Shown: in pieces, positions 39,001-46,800 of the stretch | Position numbering within the stretch: position 1 is the stretch's first letter | Layout: the number at the start of each line of letters is the position of its first letter | NCBI GenBank assembly: GCA_005406025.1 | Contig: BGZK01000866.1 | Coordinates: 62,001-126,000, forward strand | DNA: 64,000 nucleotides | Source: Eumeta japonica | Lineage: Eukaryota; Arthropoda; Insecta; Lepidoptera; Psychidae | Direction: 5' to 3' | Made by a program: the position numbers and the translations under genes | Notes under the pieces: model-generated | What the model was told of the DNA's origin: nothing | The model's input: only the letters and a program-made list of their open reading frames with translations | Database searches by the model: none

Positions 39001-40393
39001 GTTAAGAAATTTTGTGTTTTGATAAATAATTAAATATATATATATACAAAAATAGTTTTTAATATGTCAAGAGTGAAAAATGTTTGTCATTTTTAGATAA
39101 CGTTAATGAAGACTACAGTAAAATCAAAGACTCTCTCCAGAAGATAAACAAAAAATCTAAGAAAATAAAGAGAATGGAAGACAATGAAAAAGGTATTTAC
39201 AGAAATAGTATTCTGTTAAGTATTAAATATTATAAATATAAAGCTCATAGAATTAAAAATAAAAGTTAAATGATATCGTTTTCCAATGTAGATGCTGATC
39301 ACAAAAACGAAGATGTTGCTTCCGACACTCTAATGAAGAAGCTGAAGCAGTTCACTCGAATTACAGAAAATGCAGTAAACTCTGGTATATGGAATATTTT
39401 TGATGGAGTTAATAGCACATTATTATATGGAATATATTATTTGATTAGCTACATTATTATTGACTCAACGTACTATTTTTTTTTTATATAGAAATATTTC
39501 TTTATATTGTAAAATATATTTTGAAATTGTAAGAATTGAATATTTAGCCTACAAAAAACGTCAAGCTAGATATTTATATACCATAATCACTTGCTTGATC
39601 AGTTCATGTAGTTGTATTATATGTTCCATAAAACCTCTTTAGGTTTGTTACCATATCAGCACTTTAATATCCTATATTACTTCTACTTTTGCAGAACATG
39701 CAACAAAAAGAACAAAGAAAAGGAAAATGAGAGATGAAGATGATCTTACTGATATGACATCTGTAAAGGTTATTTCTGTTTTGCTATAAATTTTGATGAT
39801 ATAACCCACAATAGCTTACAATAATTAAAGAAAACGTACTGATAGTAATATATAAATAAATTTCATTTACCCTACTAGTCTACTTTATGTAATGTATTTC
39901 ATATTTATGTAAATATTCCATAAAAATATTTTTATTGCAGAATTCAGAAAATATATTTAGCCATCTCACTGTTCCAAGATTACCTGCAACAGTCATTCAA
40001 CAGCTTGAAGAAAAACCATTATCTAAAGCACCCAGAATTACAGAATGTCCTACAGCTATATCAACATCATCGTTTCATGTAGAAAAAACAAAAAGTTATA
40101 AGGCTAAACCATCTCAGTATCTTGAACAAAGTATTCGAATAAAATCTCCTTCACCAAAACCCAAGAAAAAGAAGCTAAAGCTGATCGACATTGCTCCTGC
40201 TCCATCTTCATCAATATGTGGCTTTACAACAACCTTTAAAGTCAATGTGATACCTAAAGAAACTCAATTTGTAGCACAGTCTTTAAACATGGCTAACTTT
40301 AAGCGTGAACAATTGTATAAAAAGAATATTAAAAGGCAAGGTACATACGAATTATACAAAAAACAAAAAAAAATAAAGTTATCCAAATTTTAG
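16990..40393 (+). CDS. Gene A: large nuclear protein with tandem Lys-rich exon repeats (Slender lobes-like candidate)
   Basis: The spliced CDS is join(16990-17014, 17434-17559, 17719-17904, 17999-18076, 19146-21656, 22302-22484, 24778-24939, 25347-25520, 27723-27908, 28132-28311, 28531-28716, 32427-32585, 34900-35049, 37468-37671, 38619-38714, 38826-38954, 39097-39192, 39292-39384, 39695-39768, 39941-40393), about 1816 residues. The frame closes across every junction. Residues 1-138 are basic with SPRRSKRS/TPRSRRTRK-like stretches. Residues 139-975 are one acidic, Ser-rich exon. Residues 976-1503 are nine short exons centred on Lys runs. Residues 1667-1816 are a basic, conserved-looking tail. 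Composition and many KKKRK-type signals point to a nuclear or nucleolar protein. The core 'NEFLDDEAED...YESGDS' then 'DSFLVSSDEQ' suggests the insect Slender lobes family, but this is from memory and unconfirmed. No enzyme domain is visible. Confidence 0.8.
18077..19145 (+). other. Gene A intron 4, nothing recognised
   Basis: A 1.07-kb AT-rich intron with no identifiable repeat family or RNA gene. Confidence 0.6.
19146..21656 (+). CDS. Gene A exon 5: large acidic/Ser-rich exon
   Basis: This 2511-bp open exon encodes residues 139-975. The acceptor is 'atattacag' at 19145. It carries 'KIRRSPRLSAKK' early, and a very acidic centre at about residues 590-690 with NEFLDDEAEDAG, YESGDSRDDEER and DSFLVSSDEQDYELLSGSG. 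That is followed by a basic KYNKRKMKETKRVSREMYQA segment. The rest is Asn/Ser/Asp/Glu/Lys-rich and probably disordered. The exon ends ACAG followed by GCAAGT, a GC-type donor; reading through instead gives a stop four codons later (21668-21670). The 5' frame is open slightly upstream of the acceptor, but the ATG at 19124 is intronic and not used in this model. Confidence 0.85.
21657..22301 (+). other. Gene A intron 5 with GC donor
   Basis: The intron starts GCAAGT and ends TTTCAG. It contains a dispersed-repeat-like tail at about 21.86-21.99 kb (ending 'gtgacgtacagacagacac'). Confidence 0.6.
22302..22484 (+). CDS. Gene A exon 6: Lys-rich repeat module 1
   Basis: The 183-bp exon has acceptor 'aaatttcag', donor 'gtaaat' and phase 1 at both ends. 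It encodes ESPKIAITHNDSIEISN, then KKKKKK, then LSIDNVVIDG and a diverged end. It fits the module pattern of an E-S start, about 16 residues, a six-Lys core, then a DN-containing tail. Confidence 0.8.
22485..24777 (+). other. Gene A intron 6, nothing recognised
   Basis: 2.3 kb of AT-rich intron without a supported exon or repeat family. The small frame at 23224-23448 is not supported. Confidence 0.5.
24778..24939 (+). CDS. Gene A exon 7: Lys-rich repeat module 2
   Basis: The 162-bp exon has acceptor 'atattccag', donor 'gtaatc' and phase 1 at both ends. The Lys/Arg core is KEKKRKEKKKH, followed by AVDNTKNIRAEVDA and the shared end NTSNSVNETG. It is clearly related to exons 8-11 in both coding and donor-side sequence. 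Confidence 0.8.
25347..25520 (+). CDS. Gene A exon 8: Lys-rich repeat module 3
   Basis: The 174-bp exon has acceptor 'cattccag', donor 'gtaatc' and phase 1 at both ends. It encodes ESTEENYTEKTEKSV, a six-Lys core, HSMDNVENIVSEGNAIKVL and the ending NTSNSPNKTG. It is the best match to the fossil exon at 28.9 kb ('KHS', 'NAIKVL/NAMKVL'). Confidence 0.85.
25521..27722 (+). other. Gene A intron 8
   Basis: 2.2 kb. It includes a purine-rich 'gaatcgaaa...gggaac' low-complexity stretch at about 26.85-27.08 kb. A Lys-codon-rich scrap at about 27.55 kb ('gaaaagaaaaagaaagtc') might be another dead repeat exon but is too short to call. Confidence 0.45.
27723..27908 (+). CDS. Gene A exon 9: Lys-rich repeat module 4
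   Basis: The 186-bp exon has acceptor 'acattccag', donor 'gtaatt' and phase 1 at both ends. It encodes ELSEDNHMDSTEQSP, a six-Lys core, LLAEDNENAMAEINSTKLL and the ending NTSNISVRETG. Confidence 0.85.
28132..28311 (+). CDS. Gene A exon 10: Lys-rich repeat module 5
   Basis: The 180-bp exon has acceptor 'aaattccag', donor 'gtaatc' and phase 1 at both ends. It encodes ESSEDNYMNMTKDSV, a six-Lys core, HLADAIDNKLAEDATNVL and an ending SKSAEETG. It lies only 223 bp after exon 9, the tightest spacing together with exon 11. Confidence 0.85.
28531..28716 (+). CDS. Gene A exon 11: Lys-rich repeat module 6
   Basis: The 186-bp exon has acceptor 'gaattccag', donor 'gtaatc' and phase 1 at both ends. It encodes ETSDNNHIDITEESV, a core KKKRKKH, YTKNIETTVAEVNAVDIL and the ending NSNISVKETG. 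It is 219 bp after exon 10, so exons 9-11 form a compact trio. Confidence 0.8.
28926..29110 (+). pseudogene. Fossil copy of the gene A repeat exon
   Basis: After an intact-looking acceptor 'tgtcag', the module-phase frame reads ESS then a TAA stop, then DGSIDNTEKGMNLKK, LKKKKHSAHN, NAMKVLISNKSSDVT and a STSNK-like end. The expected ACAG/GTAATC donor is gone. The intron side still aligns to those of exons 8 and 11 ('gcaataattaat...atttgaaattt'). It is a dead duplicate in intron 11 and is excluded from the CDS model. Confidence 0.85.
30694..30976 (+). repeat. Dispersed lepidopteran repeat ('agggttccgta' family)
   Basis: It starts 'agggttccgtatacaaatga' and contains 'gccgctgtctgttcgtccgt', 'ctcttgaaccgttatagcta' and 'ttgaaattttcaccgattat'. 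It ends near 'acgagtccgacttgcacttg' plus a T-run. This layout is a hallmark of a very abundant lepidopteran interspersed repeat and is a main reason for the taxonomic assignment. It is inserted in intron 11 of gene A. Confidence 0.75.
32230..32274. repeat. 18-bp inverted repeat (hairpin) in intron 11
   Basis: 'attttgttgcaatttaaa' is followed after eight bases by 'tttaaatcgcaacaaaaat', a near-perfect inverted pair with one mismatch. It is probably a decayed MITE end or a simple palindrome; no function is inferred. Confidence 0.7.
32427..32585 (+). CDS. Gene A exon 12: Lys-rich repeat module 7 (diverged)
   Basis: The 159-bp exon has acceptor 'gttacag' and donor 'gcat/gtaata', and is phase 1 at both ends. 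It encodes DSSEDNVPDIDLIKKD, then KKKKKKQFENANNEDSE. The SSEDN start and Lys core match modules 4-6; the C-terminal half is unrelated. Confidence 0.75.
33561..34058. mobile_element. Pogo/Tigger-like MITE, 498 bp
   Basis: Terminal inverted repeats are 'cagtggaatctcaataactcga' on the left and the complement of 'tcgagttattgagattccactg' on the right. This is the classic pogo/Tigger end type, close to CAGT(A/G)GAxTCTCxATAAxTCGA. Subterminal 'taagtcgaaa' motifs recur at both ends. There is no transposase, so it is non-autonomous. The left flank is TA while the right flank reads CA, so a TA target duplication is not clean. It lies in intron 12 of gene A. Confidence 0.8.
34258..34665. repeat. 47-bp minisatellite, about 8.5 units
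   Basis: 'gatggcacta(t)ttaaataaa' recurs roughly every 45-50 bp, near 34262, 34310, 34355, 34401, 34449, 34497, 34544, 34592 and 34638. Unit interiors cycle between three types: 'gacataattattgtgatccaa', 'tactgaaataattttttaag' and 'ggacacaaattat...tcaaag'. This gives a higher-order period of about 141-143 bp. It is in intron 12 of gene A. Confidence 0.85.
34900..35049 (+). CDS. Gene A exon 13: Lys-rich repeat module 8 (diverged, uncertain)
   Basis: The 150-bp exon has acceptor 'gttacag' and is phase 1 at both ends. It encodes YLIEDNIPPVGATMNN, then IKKKKKQKSGDTENIVTEE. The EDN plus Lys-core pattern supports it. The donor 'gaag/gtcttg' is weak. Reading on gives five more codons and a TAA, so this could be an alternative last exon. 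Skipping it keeps the frame. Confidence 0.55.
35050..37467 (+). other. Gene A intron 13, nothing recognised
   Basis: 2.4 kb of AT-rich intron with no clear repeat family or exon. Confidence 0.5.
37468..37671 (+). CDS. Gene A exon 14: Lys-rich repeat module 9 (long)
   Basis: The 204-bp exon has acceptor 'gttacag', donor 'gttaga' and phase 1 at both ends. It encodes VSSDDNNKQFTDEQV, then KKKNKKKRDNVDNL, a middle section, and a second basic patch ILKKSKRKHSKNSDNLTG. The second Lys/His patch resembles another module core, so this exon may be a fusion of two units or an extended copy. Confidence 0.75.
38619..39768 (+). CDS. Gene A exons 15-19: short linker exons
   Basis: Exons are 38619-38714, 38826-38954, 39097-39192, 39292-39384 and 39695-39768, with GT-AG introns. 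The first four are phase 1-1; exon 19 enters phase 1 and leaves phase 0. They encode DEIEPDEINPICEELDLYSE..., NELDGLKIIAKQNTIPRTRD..., DNVNEDYSKIKDSLQKINKK..., DADHKNEDVASDTLMKKLKQ... and EHATKRTKKRKMRDEDDLTD. Basic and acidic stretches alternate. They do not obviously belong to the repeat array, apart from short Lys-rich cores in exons 15, 17 and 19. Confidence 0.7.
39941..40393 (+). CDS. Gene A exon 20: basic C-terminal domain
   Basis: The last exon has acceptor 'ttattgcag' and stop TAG at 40391. Its 150 residues look more ordered than the rest. They include SHLTVPRLPATVIQQLEEKP, SPSPKPKKKKLKLIDIAPA, CGFTTTFKVNVIPKE and a very basic end, NFKREQLYKKNIKRQGTYEL followed by YKKQKKIKL. This is the part most likely to be conserved among insects and most useful for fixing the family. 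It could bind nucleic acid, but no known fold is recognised. Confidence 0.8.
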   Translation, partial: NSENIFSHLTVPRLPATVIQQLEEKPLSKAPRITECPTAISTSSFHVEKTKSYKAKPSQYLEQSIRIKSPSPKPKKKKLKLIDIAPAPSSSICGFTTTFKVNVIPKETQFVAQSLNMANFKREQLYKKNIKRQGTYELYKKQKKIKLSKF

Positions 40394-43300
40394 TTATAAA
40401 GCATTATATCTACTATTACCGTTTCCTATTTCATTTTGTTAAAACTGTTTGGTTATAGTATCATATTTGTTTATATATAATACTTGCATAATGACATTGA
40501 ATGGAATTTAAAGAAAAATATGACTAATGTATTGTGTCTATGTAATGTTTTGTCTGTTATTTTGTCTTATTTATAATTTTTTGTATATTAGCATTAAATT
40601 TGATTATAGTACTATAAGGGTAAATTCTATGACATCACATAAAATGTAAGAAAAAAAATCTGTAATTTGAATAATTATTTTCATTGTCTTTTGAATGTTT
40701 AAAGAAATTTAACAATCAAATTATAATAACAGACAATGAAAAACTATTTAATTTGTATGATCACAACCCATTCGTTTATAAGGTTTGTTATTTTAATCAT
40801 TAAATGTACTGAAGAAATCTTTCATTGAACTAAACTTCGTTTAAACCCTTCCCGCGTCAATTAGCCGGTGTAAACAAACCGCCATGTTGTCGTGGCCAAT
40901 TGGATTAGGTAAGTAAACAGCACGATACTGGCCGCAATTAAAAAAAAAATGATAAGAGGCACAATGGAAAAAACAAATTTTCCTTTTACAATTCAAAATA
41001 AAATACTATTTCTCAATTTAAATATCGAAATAACAGTATTATACTAACATTTGACTTCTGCGTCATTCCGTATACCTAAACCGTCCAATGAACGATCGAC
41101 ATTCGTAGTCACGTGGGACGTATCCACCAATAGCCAAAGGTGTTCGAATTCTGGGTATTGCATTGTATAACTAAAACATAATACTACACGGTGTGGTTTA
41201 TATGGAGTGAGTGGTATCTGTCAATGAAAGTAAATACGTAAATGTGTGAAATTCAGGATTGTGTATTTGGGCATAAGGATATTTATTTAAATAAATATTC
41301 GGTAAGTGAAACATAGCACAATAATTACAATTTACTACTCCATTGGCAATAACAAGAAATTAACAATGGAAGAACCCGCCTAGTTGGCATGTTGAGTCTG
41401 AAATAGTTTATTTCGCATGTATTTTGTACGTTAAATTCGTTATTATTGTTTAGAATTTCTGTGGTATTTTCAATACACGTTTGAGAAATATTGTTTTTTC
41501 TATAAAATTGACAGTTGACCGGTCTAATAAAGTGGCGGGAAATCGTCAACGTAAGGCCATTGAGTCATTCCTAAATTACCACGCAACGAATAATATTTGT
41601 GTTATCAACAATATGTGCTAAATTATTAATGTCGCTAATAACATTTTTGAAATAAGTGTAATAAATATGAATTTATAAAAAACATAACATGCGGTATAAC
41701 GGACAATAAGTAACTTCTATCTTTTTCTCTCCATGGCGTTAACCTTACGTGTGTAAGAGATGGAACGTCATTATTATTATTATGCTGTAATTTTTTGTCA
41801 TTTTACAGCACCTCATTAAATACTACTTAGGGATTTGAAAACCACTATAATTTCTTAAATTTATATTTTGTAATAGTTTTTAATGAATCTATTTTGTAAT
41901 AATACTAGGGAATAGGTATTTATTAGAAAAGGCGCCAATTTGTCATCAATGAACTTACGCACATGACATGTGTAGTAAATTCTTCGTATAGTATGCTTAT
42001 GCATATGGATAGTAAATTGTGTATACAAAAATGTACCTACTCATATTTACGTATATTAGTTAAGATATTACCTAATTTTTTGTGCAATTTTTTATTTTAT
42101 GATACGAATAAAATTTAACCTTGTTTGCCATCCGTAAATGAATTTTCAACTTTAATTAAATCTTGCTAACGTTATCTATAAGAGTATTATGATCTATTCT
42201 AATAATAAATTGAGTAAATCAACTTATGACTTTGTAAGTGTATTAAGATAAGACTATATTTTTATAATATTCATTGGCGGTATTATTCCCACGGTTCTAT
42301 AAAGAATTTCAAAACCTATGCAACAATGAACGCGCCGCCATATAGAGGTAGGGCGCTCGTGTGTGAGTGCGGCCCGCTGCGTCGTGTTCCCGTTGAATGC
42401 ACCGGGTGCACCGGTTTGCTTGTGTGCACGGTTACAACACCACATCTTTGAATGTGTTGCGCTGTAAACACGTGACGCGGTCGTTGTGTTTCACCTTTTC
42501 GCTCCCCTCTTGCTAATAGTGTCGTGTATCGACTTAAACTTGTTAATTTTTTGCCAACTAAAAATATTGCCCTATGAATCGCGACATATTAACGGATATC
42601 TTTCTCTTATCAAAAATATTTTATATATTTATATTAGGTACCTACCTAGTGTGTTTATTTTTGCATAAATAAGCAGATACATGTCTACCAAAAAAATACA
42701 TATAATATTTTTTACATAAATGCATATAATAATATTGAGACCTGCCTTTCCATATCTATTTTATATTGTGACAATCATTTAATTTTATAGGATATACTTA
42801 AGTGGTGTTAAAACAGAAAAGGCATTTAGATAGATTATTCCTTTTATTTGATATTTTGATTTTATTTTTCATTACACTTTTCGCATGCTGGCAGACATTA
42901 TTACCAATGGTTAATAAAAAATAAATCAACTTATGATATTTCTTTCAATGACCTTTGTTAGAGATCACGGTAGTAAACGTGGATTACTCTGATTTTATCT
43001 AGCAATTAGGTTAATGATTTACCAATTTTCTAATTAATAAATATTCTTTTAAAAAAGACAAGTAGGTAAATTTAATTAAATAAATTATTTGACACCAATA
43101 CAATTAACAATCATACACGCAGATGTCAATAATACATATAAATTTCACACTACCACACAGAATGGTTGTAATTGATACTCCCTTTTAAATATCTGAATAG
43201 TGTTTACGATTAAAGTAATAGAAAAATATTATGTATGATGTGGCCTGAATATGCTCTTTCAAAATCGTGCATATGCCTAAAATCAAGACTAGAGTATGTA

Positions 43301-43495
43301 GTTTTACAACGCTGTCAATTGCATGAAAAGTCTGAAATTGTAATGAAATTCTGACTAATAGTTTGAAAACCGACAACCACATGATAAAAACTCCTGACTA
43401 TGATACAAGTGATTATGCCTATATATCAAGTGATTTAACGTTTTTAAGTCATGTTGATTCCAAATAACTACAAATAGTTTTTATACTTCGCAAAA
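40394..43495. other. Intergenic downstream of gene A
   Basis: It starts with the gene A 3' UTR. There is an 'attaaa' at about 40593 but no clear canonical poly(A) signal that I can tie to the end. AT-rich DNA follows, with small CG-rich patches near 41.08-41.15 and 42.33-42.49 kb. No gene is supported. Confidence 0.45.
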
Positions 43496-43499
43496 GCTA

Positions 43500-43870
43500 C
43501 AGGTCGGTCAGGGCTCCGCAGTCGACAAGGAAGCCCTATAGTACGCCATGCCCGTCCGTTCGTCTGCCTATCTGCCTGTCTGCGGCTTGGCACAAAGACT
43601 CTTTTAGTACTAGAAAACGATAATTTGGTAATACGTACAGCGTGATATTAATCACGCCAACAAAGTGGTAGGATAAAATTAAAAAAATAGTAGTGTACTC
43701 AGCCCTATGTGGATCCGTTTCGGACGTTATTAGTCGTTAAACCATGAACGCAATAAGTTCATAGTATTAAACAAAAAAAAAACCCTTCGAAGTCCGTGTA
43801 CCGTGACGGACAACTCCAGAACCCTATACTGCGCGTGGCCAGACACGCATTTGTCTAGTTTGTTGTACGT
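43500..43870 (+). repeat. Degenerate 'agggctccg/gtccgtccg' dispersed repeat
   Basis: 'ggtcagggctccgcagtcgac', 'agtacgccatgcccgtccgt', 'gtctgcctatctgcctgtct' and 'gcggcttggca' match the head of a common lepidopteran repeat. 'gtccgtgtaccgtgacgga' and 'gaaccctatactgcgcgtgg' near 43795-43840 look like its tail. Confidence 0.55.
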
Positions 43871-46800
43871 GTTTTTAAAATTATTGTATTTAAACAAATT
43901 ATAACTAGATAAATACCTACCCCTTTCGTATGTAAAAATCACAGATCCTTAAGGAAGTGAAATCATAAATATTTTGTGTAAATAAAAAAGAGCCATAATT
44001 TCCGGCGGTGATGGTTCAAAAAAGAATGCCATATTCGAAAATACATAGATAAAAGTTCTATCCCAGTTGAAGAGTCACAGATATATTTTTTTGAAGTATC
44101 GTAGTGGGCCATAAAACATAATCTGTTTAAAATTACCGTTTGAAAGTGATTGTCCCTTCATACTTTCTAAGTAGATATCTATACATTGGAAAACATTATC
44201 AATAATTCGATACATTTCGTAACAAAACTATGTAATAAAAACAGAATCACTATTTGGCTGTATTCATAGAATTTTGAAACAGTTTTTAAAAACACGTTAT
44301 ATCTAATATTGAACGCTATATCAAAAATCGATTCTTATTTTATATATAAAGTACTAAATGACCGATTAGGGTTCGCATTTGACCGTCTTAATATAGTGCT
44401 GAAAGCTATTTTGAAATTCATTTAGTATCGCAGTAGTATTTTTAACGTGAATTTCAATTGCACCTGACCGACATTGCGTTTTATGACGCTGCAGGTGTTT
44501 CTGCCGTGCGTCGCGCGACGTCTGCTGCGTCGACAGATGCACGCCGATCACCTTGCGTCATGTCCTGGAACTGAATCATTATATTGTTCTTGAAGAGGCT
44601 AGCTGCGTTAAGTCGTCGATTTTGCAATAGCGTTGCAATTTCTTTGATTGAATCGACCGAAAATTGTATTGCAAACACTGACATCCGACTCGACGGCGGT
44701 GGGTCGATGACTCAATTGGATCGATGGATTTTAACTTATAACTAACTTTGTATAAAAACAAAGTTTTTACTTAAAACTGCTCGCTCTCGGAGATCACGAT
44801 AATTCTTCCATCCTGCTCTCTATAATATTGCCGGCGACGATTTTAGCAGCCCCCGACCCGCGTTGAGCCAACACGGCGAGCTCGCGGTCCAAAATATATA
44901 ATAATACAATAAATCAATTTCAAATAATTTGATATTGTGGGAAGGTATGCAGTCTCGGGTCGATGGTAACCTGATATGACACGACAGCGACATACGTCTA
45001 TTACCAGTACGTGCTAGCGAAAATTCTTCAAGTTCTTTTTAACTGCGAGGGCTCATAGAAACAAAGCGATAATTAAACTTCAAACCGTGAGCGGGAGGCG
45101 GGCCACGATAGGTACGGGGCCACCTGCATTCCTTTTCCAAAAGCGCGTCAAGCTTTTGAGATGAAAACGCATAATTTATTCAGGCCCCGGTGCGTGCAAG
45201 TAAGTAATTTAGCGAGGGGCGTTGACCTCCGGCGGCGGACCACTGTCAGGCGCAATTCGTTCGTTTCTCTATGAAGCATCGCACGTGGCGATAGCGGAGG
45301 TCGGCGGCGGAGCTCCGCTATCCGTTAGGTCTTGCATAGCTCACCGTGTTGTCACGCATCGCAACACTATTAATAACTTCCGTTTTGAGATGTAACGTCA
45401 TATAATACGTGGATAGGTGCCCGAAGTCGTCAGAATTTATTTAATCGGACAAACGACGACCTCTACACCGACCGGCGCTATCTACCTCTCCCACCAGTGC
45501 GATATTATGTGAGAGTGTGATATAGTTACATACACTTTTGGTAGATCTACGACAAAGCGCGTTTGCCTCTAAAAAGGCATTTCTTTTTATGCTGCACCTA
45601 TTTTAATGATGATTATGAATGCTCGCCTCTATGCTACAACTTAATTCATTTTATCACGTAGACATTCTAGCGAAAAAAGAAATTGTTTTATTTAAAGACA
45701 GTGTTTATGTAAAATTTTAAACAGTTTGTAAACATCATAAGCGATTAAATAAAAGTTCATATACACGATATATAAAGATTGCTTATGAATTATGGAGTGA
45801 ATATAAAGGAGAAAAACTGACCAAGCGCGTTAAGTATTCATGTTAGTGTTATAAAGAGAATTCCGTAGCAGAACACATAATCATAATCACTCATAACGTA
45901 CCTATCCATTAAGTGCTACCTAAACAGTCTCTGCTTTAGTAGAAATTAGTAGGGGTTAGAATAACGAAACATTGAAAAACAAGTTACTGTGTTTTAAGTG
46001 AGCAATATGCGATAGGCTAACTTTTCCATATTCTAAAAAATTAATGAAATAAACGCGCCTTTTGAAAGAAAAAAATAGGTTAAGGTTTAACAATATTTCC
46101 CAAATTTGACGAATTAGGCAACCCATAATTTCCGCATTGGCACGTGGTTTTTTGCAGTTTCCGTTGTAGGGAGGGTGTTTTTTTTTATATCTAAATTTTC
46201 GACGCTCAAACATGTCTCGCCCGCGTCGGTGCGAGCGTTCCGTCTGGCGTCACATCACACGCTTAAACGACCGAGTTAGGTATTAAGTATTACTTAATAA
46301 ACTATTTTATCTAGATGTGGTATCTCTATTTGCAACAGCAATTTCAGCTATCGCCACGTAAGCCCGTACTTCGGATTTTCCTTCACATGTAGCTTCGGAA
46401 ACGGATTTCTTGCGGTGTGGTGGGAAAAATGATGGACAGCGATTTCAGGCGATCAAGCTTCTTTATTACAGCCGAGCTGCACATGTGGCGGTCGGAGTAC
46501 AATTGCGGCGGATGCATCAATTATGCTGCAATTTATAGATGGCGCATCCGCCTGCACATATGAGTTGCATACATTTTAATTGAGCAGGTTTGGCCATGCA
46601 CTTTGCATTTTTCTCGCATGAGCGCCACATGCGCTCGGAACACCGATTCGCGGTCGTACCGTGACTACCGCCGCGGTTCTCGGCCTCTGATCGGTCCCTC
46701 CGGTAAGGCAGTTTCGTATGCAACTCATATGCACATTGCATTAAATTCGTATTTACAATTAAATACGACAAAACATGACAAATAAACAAGACAAAATACA

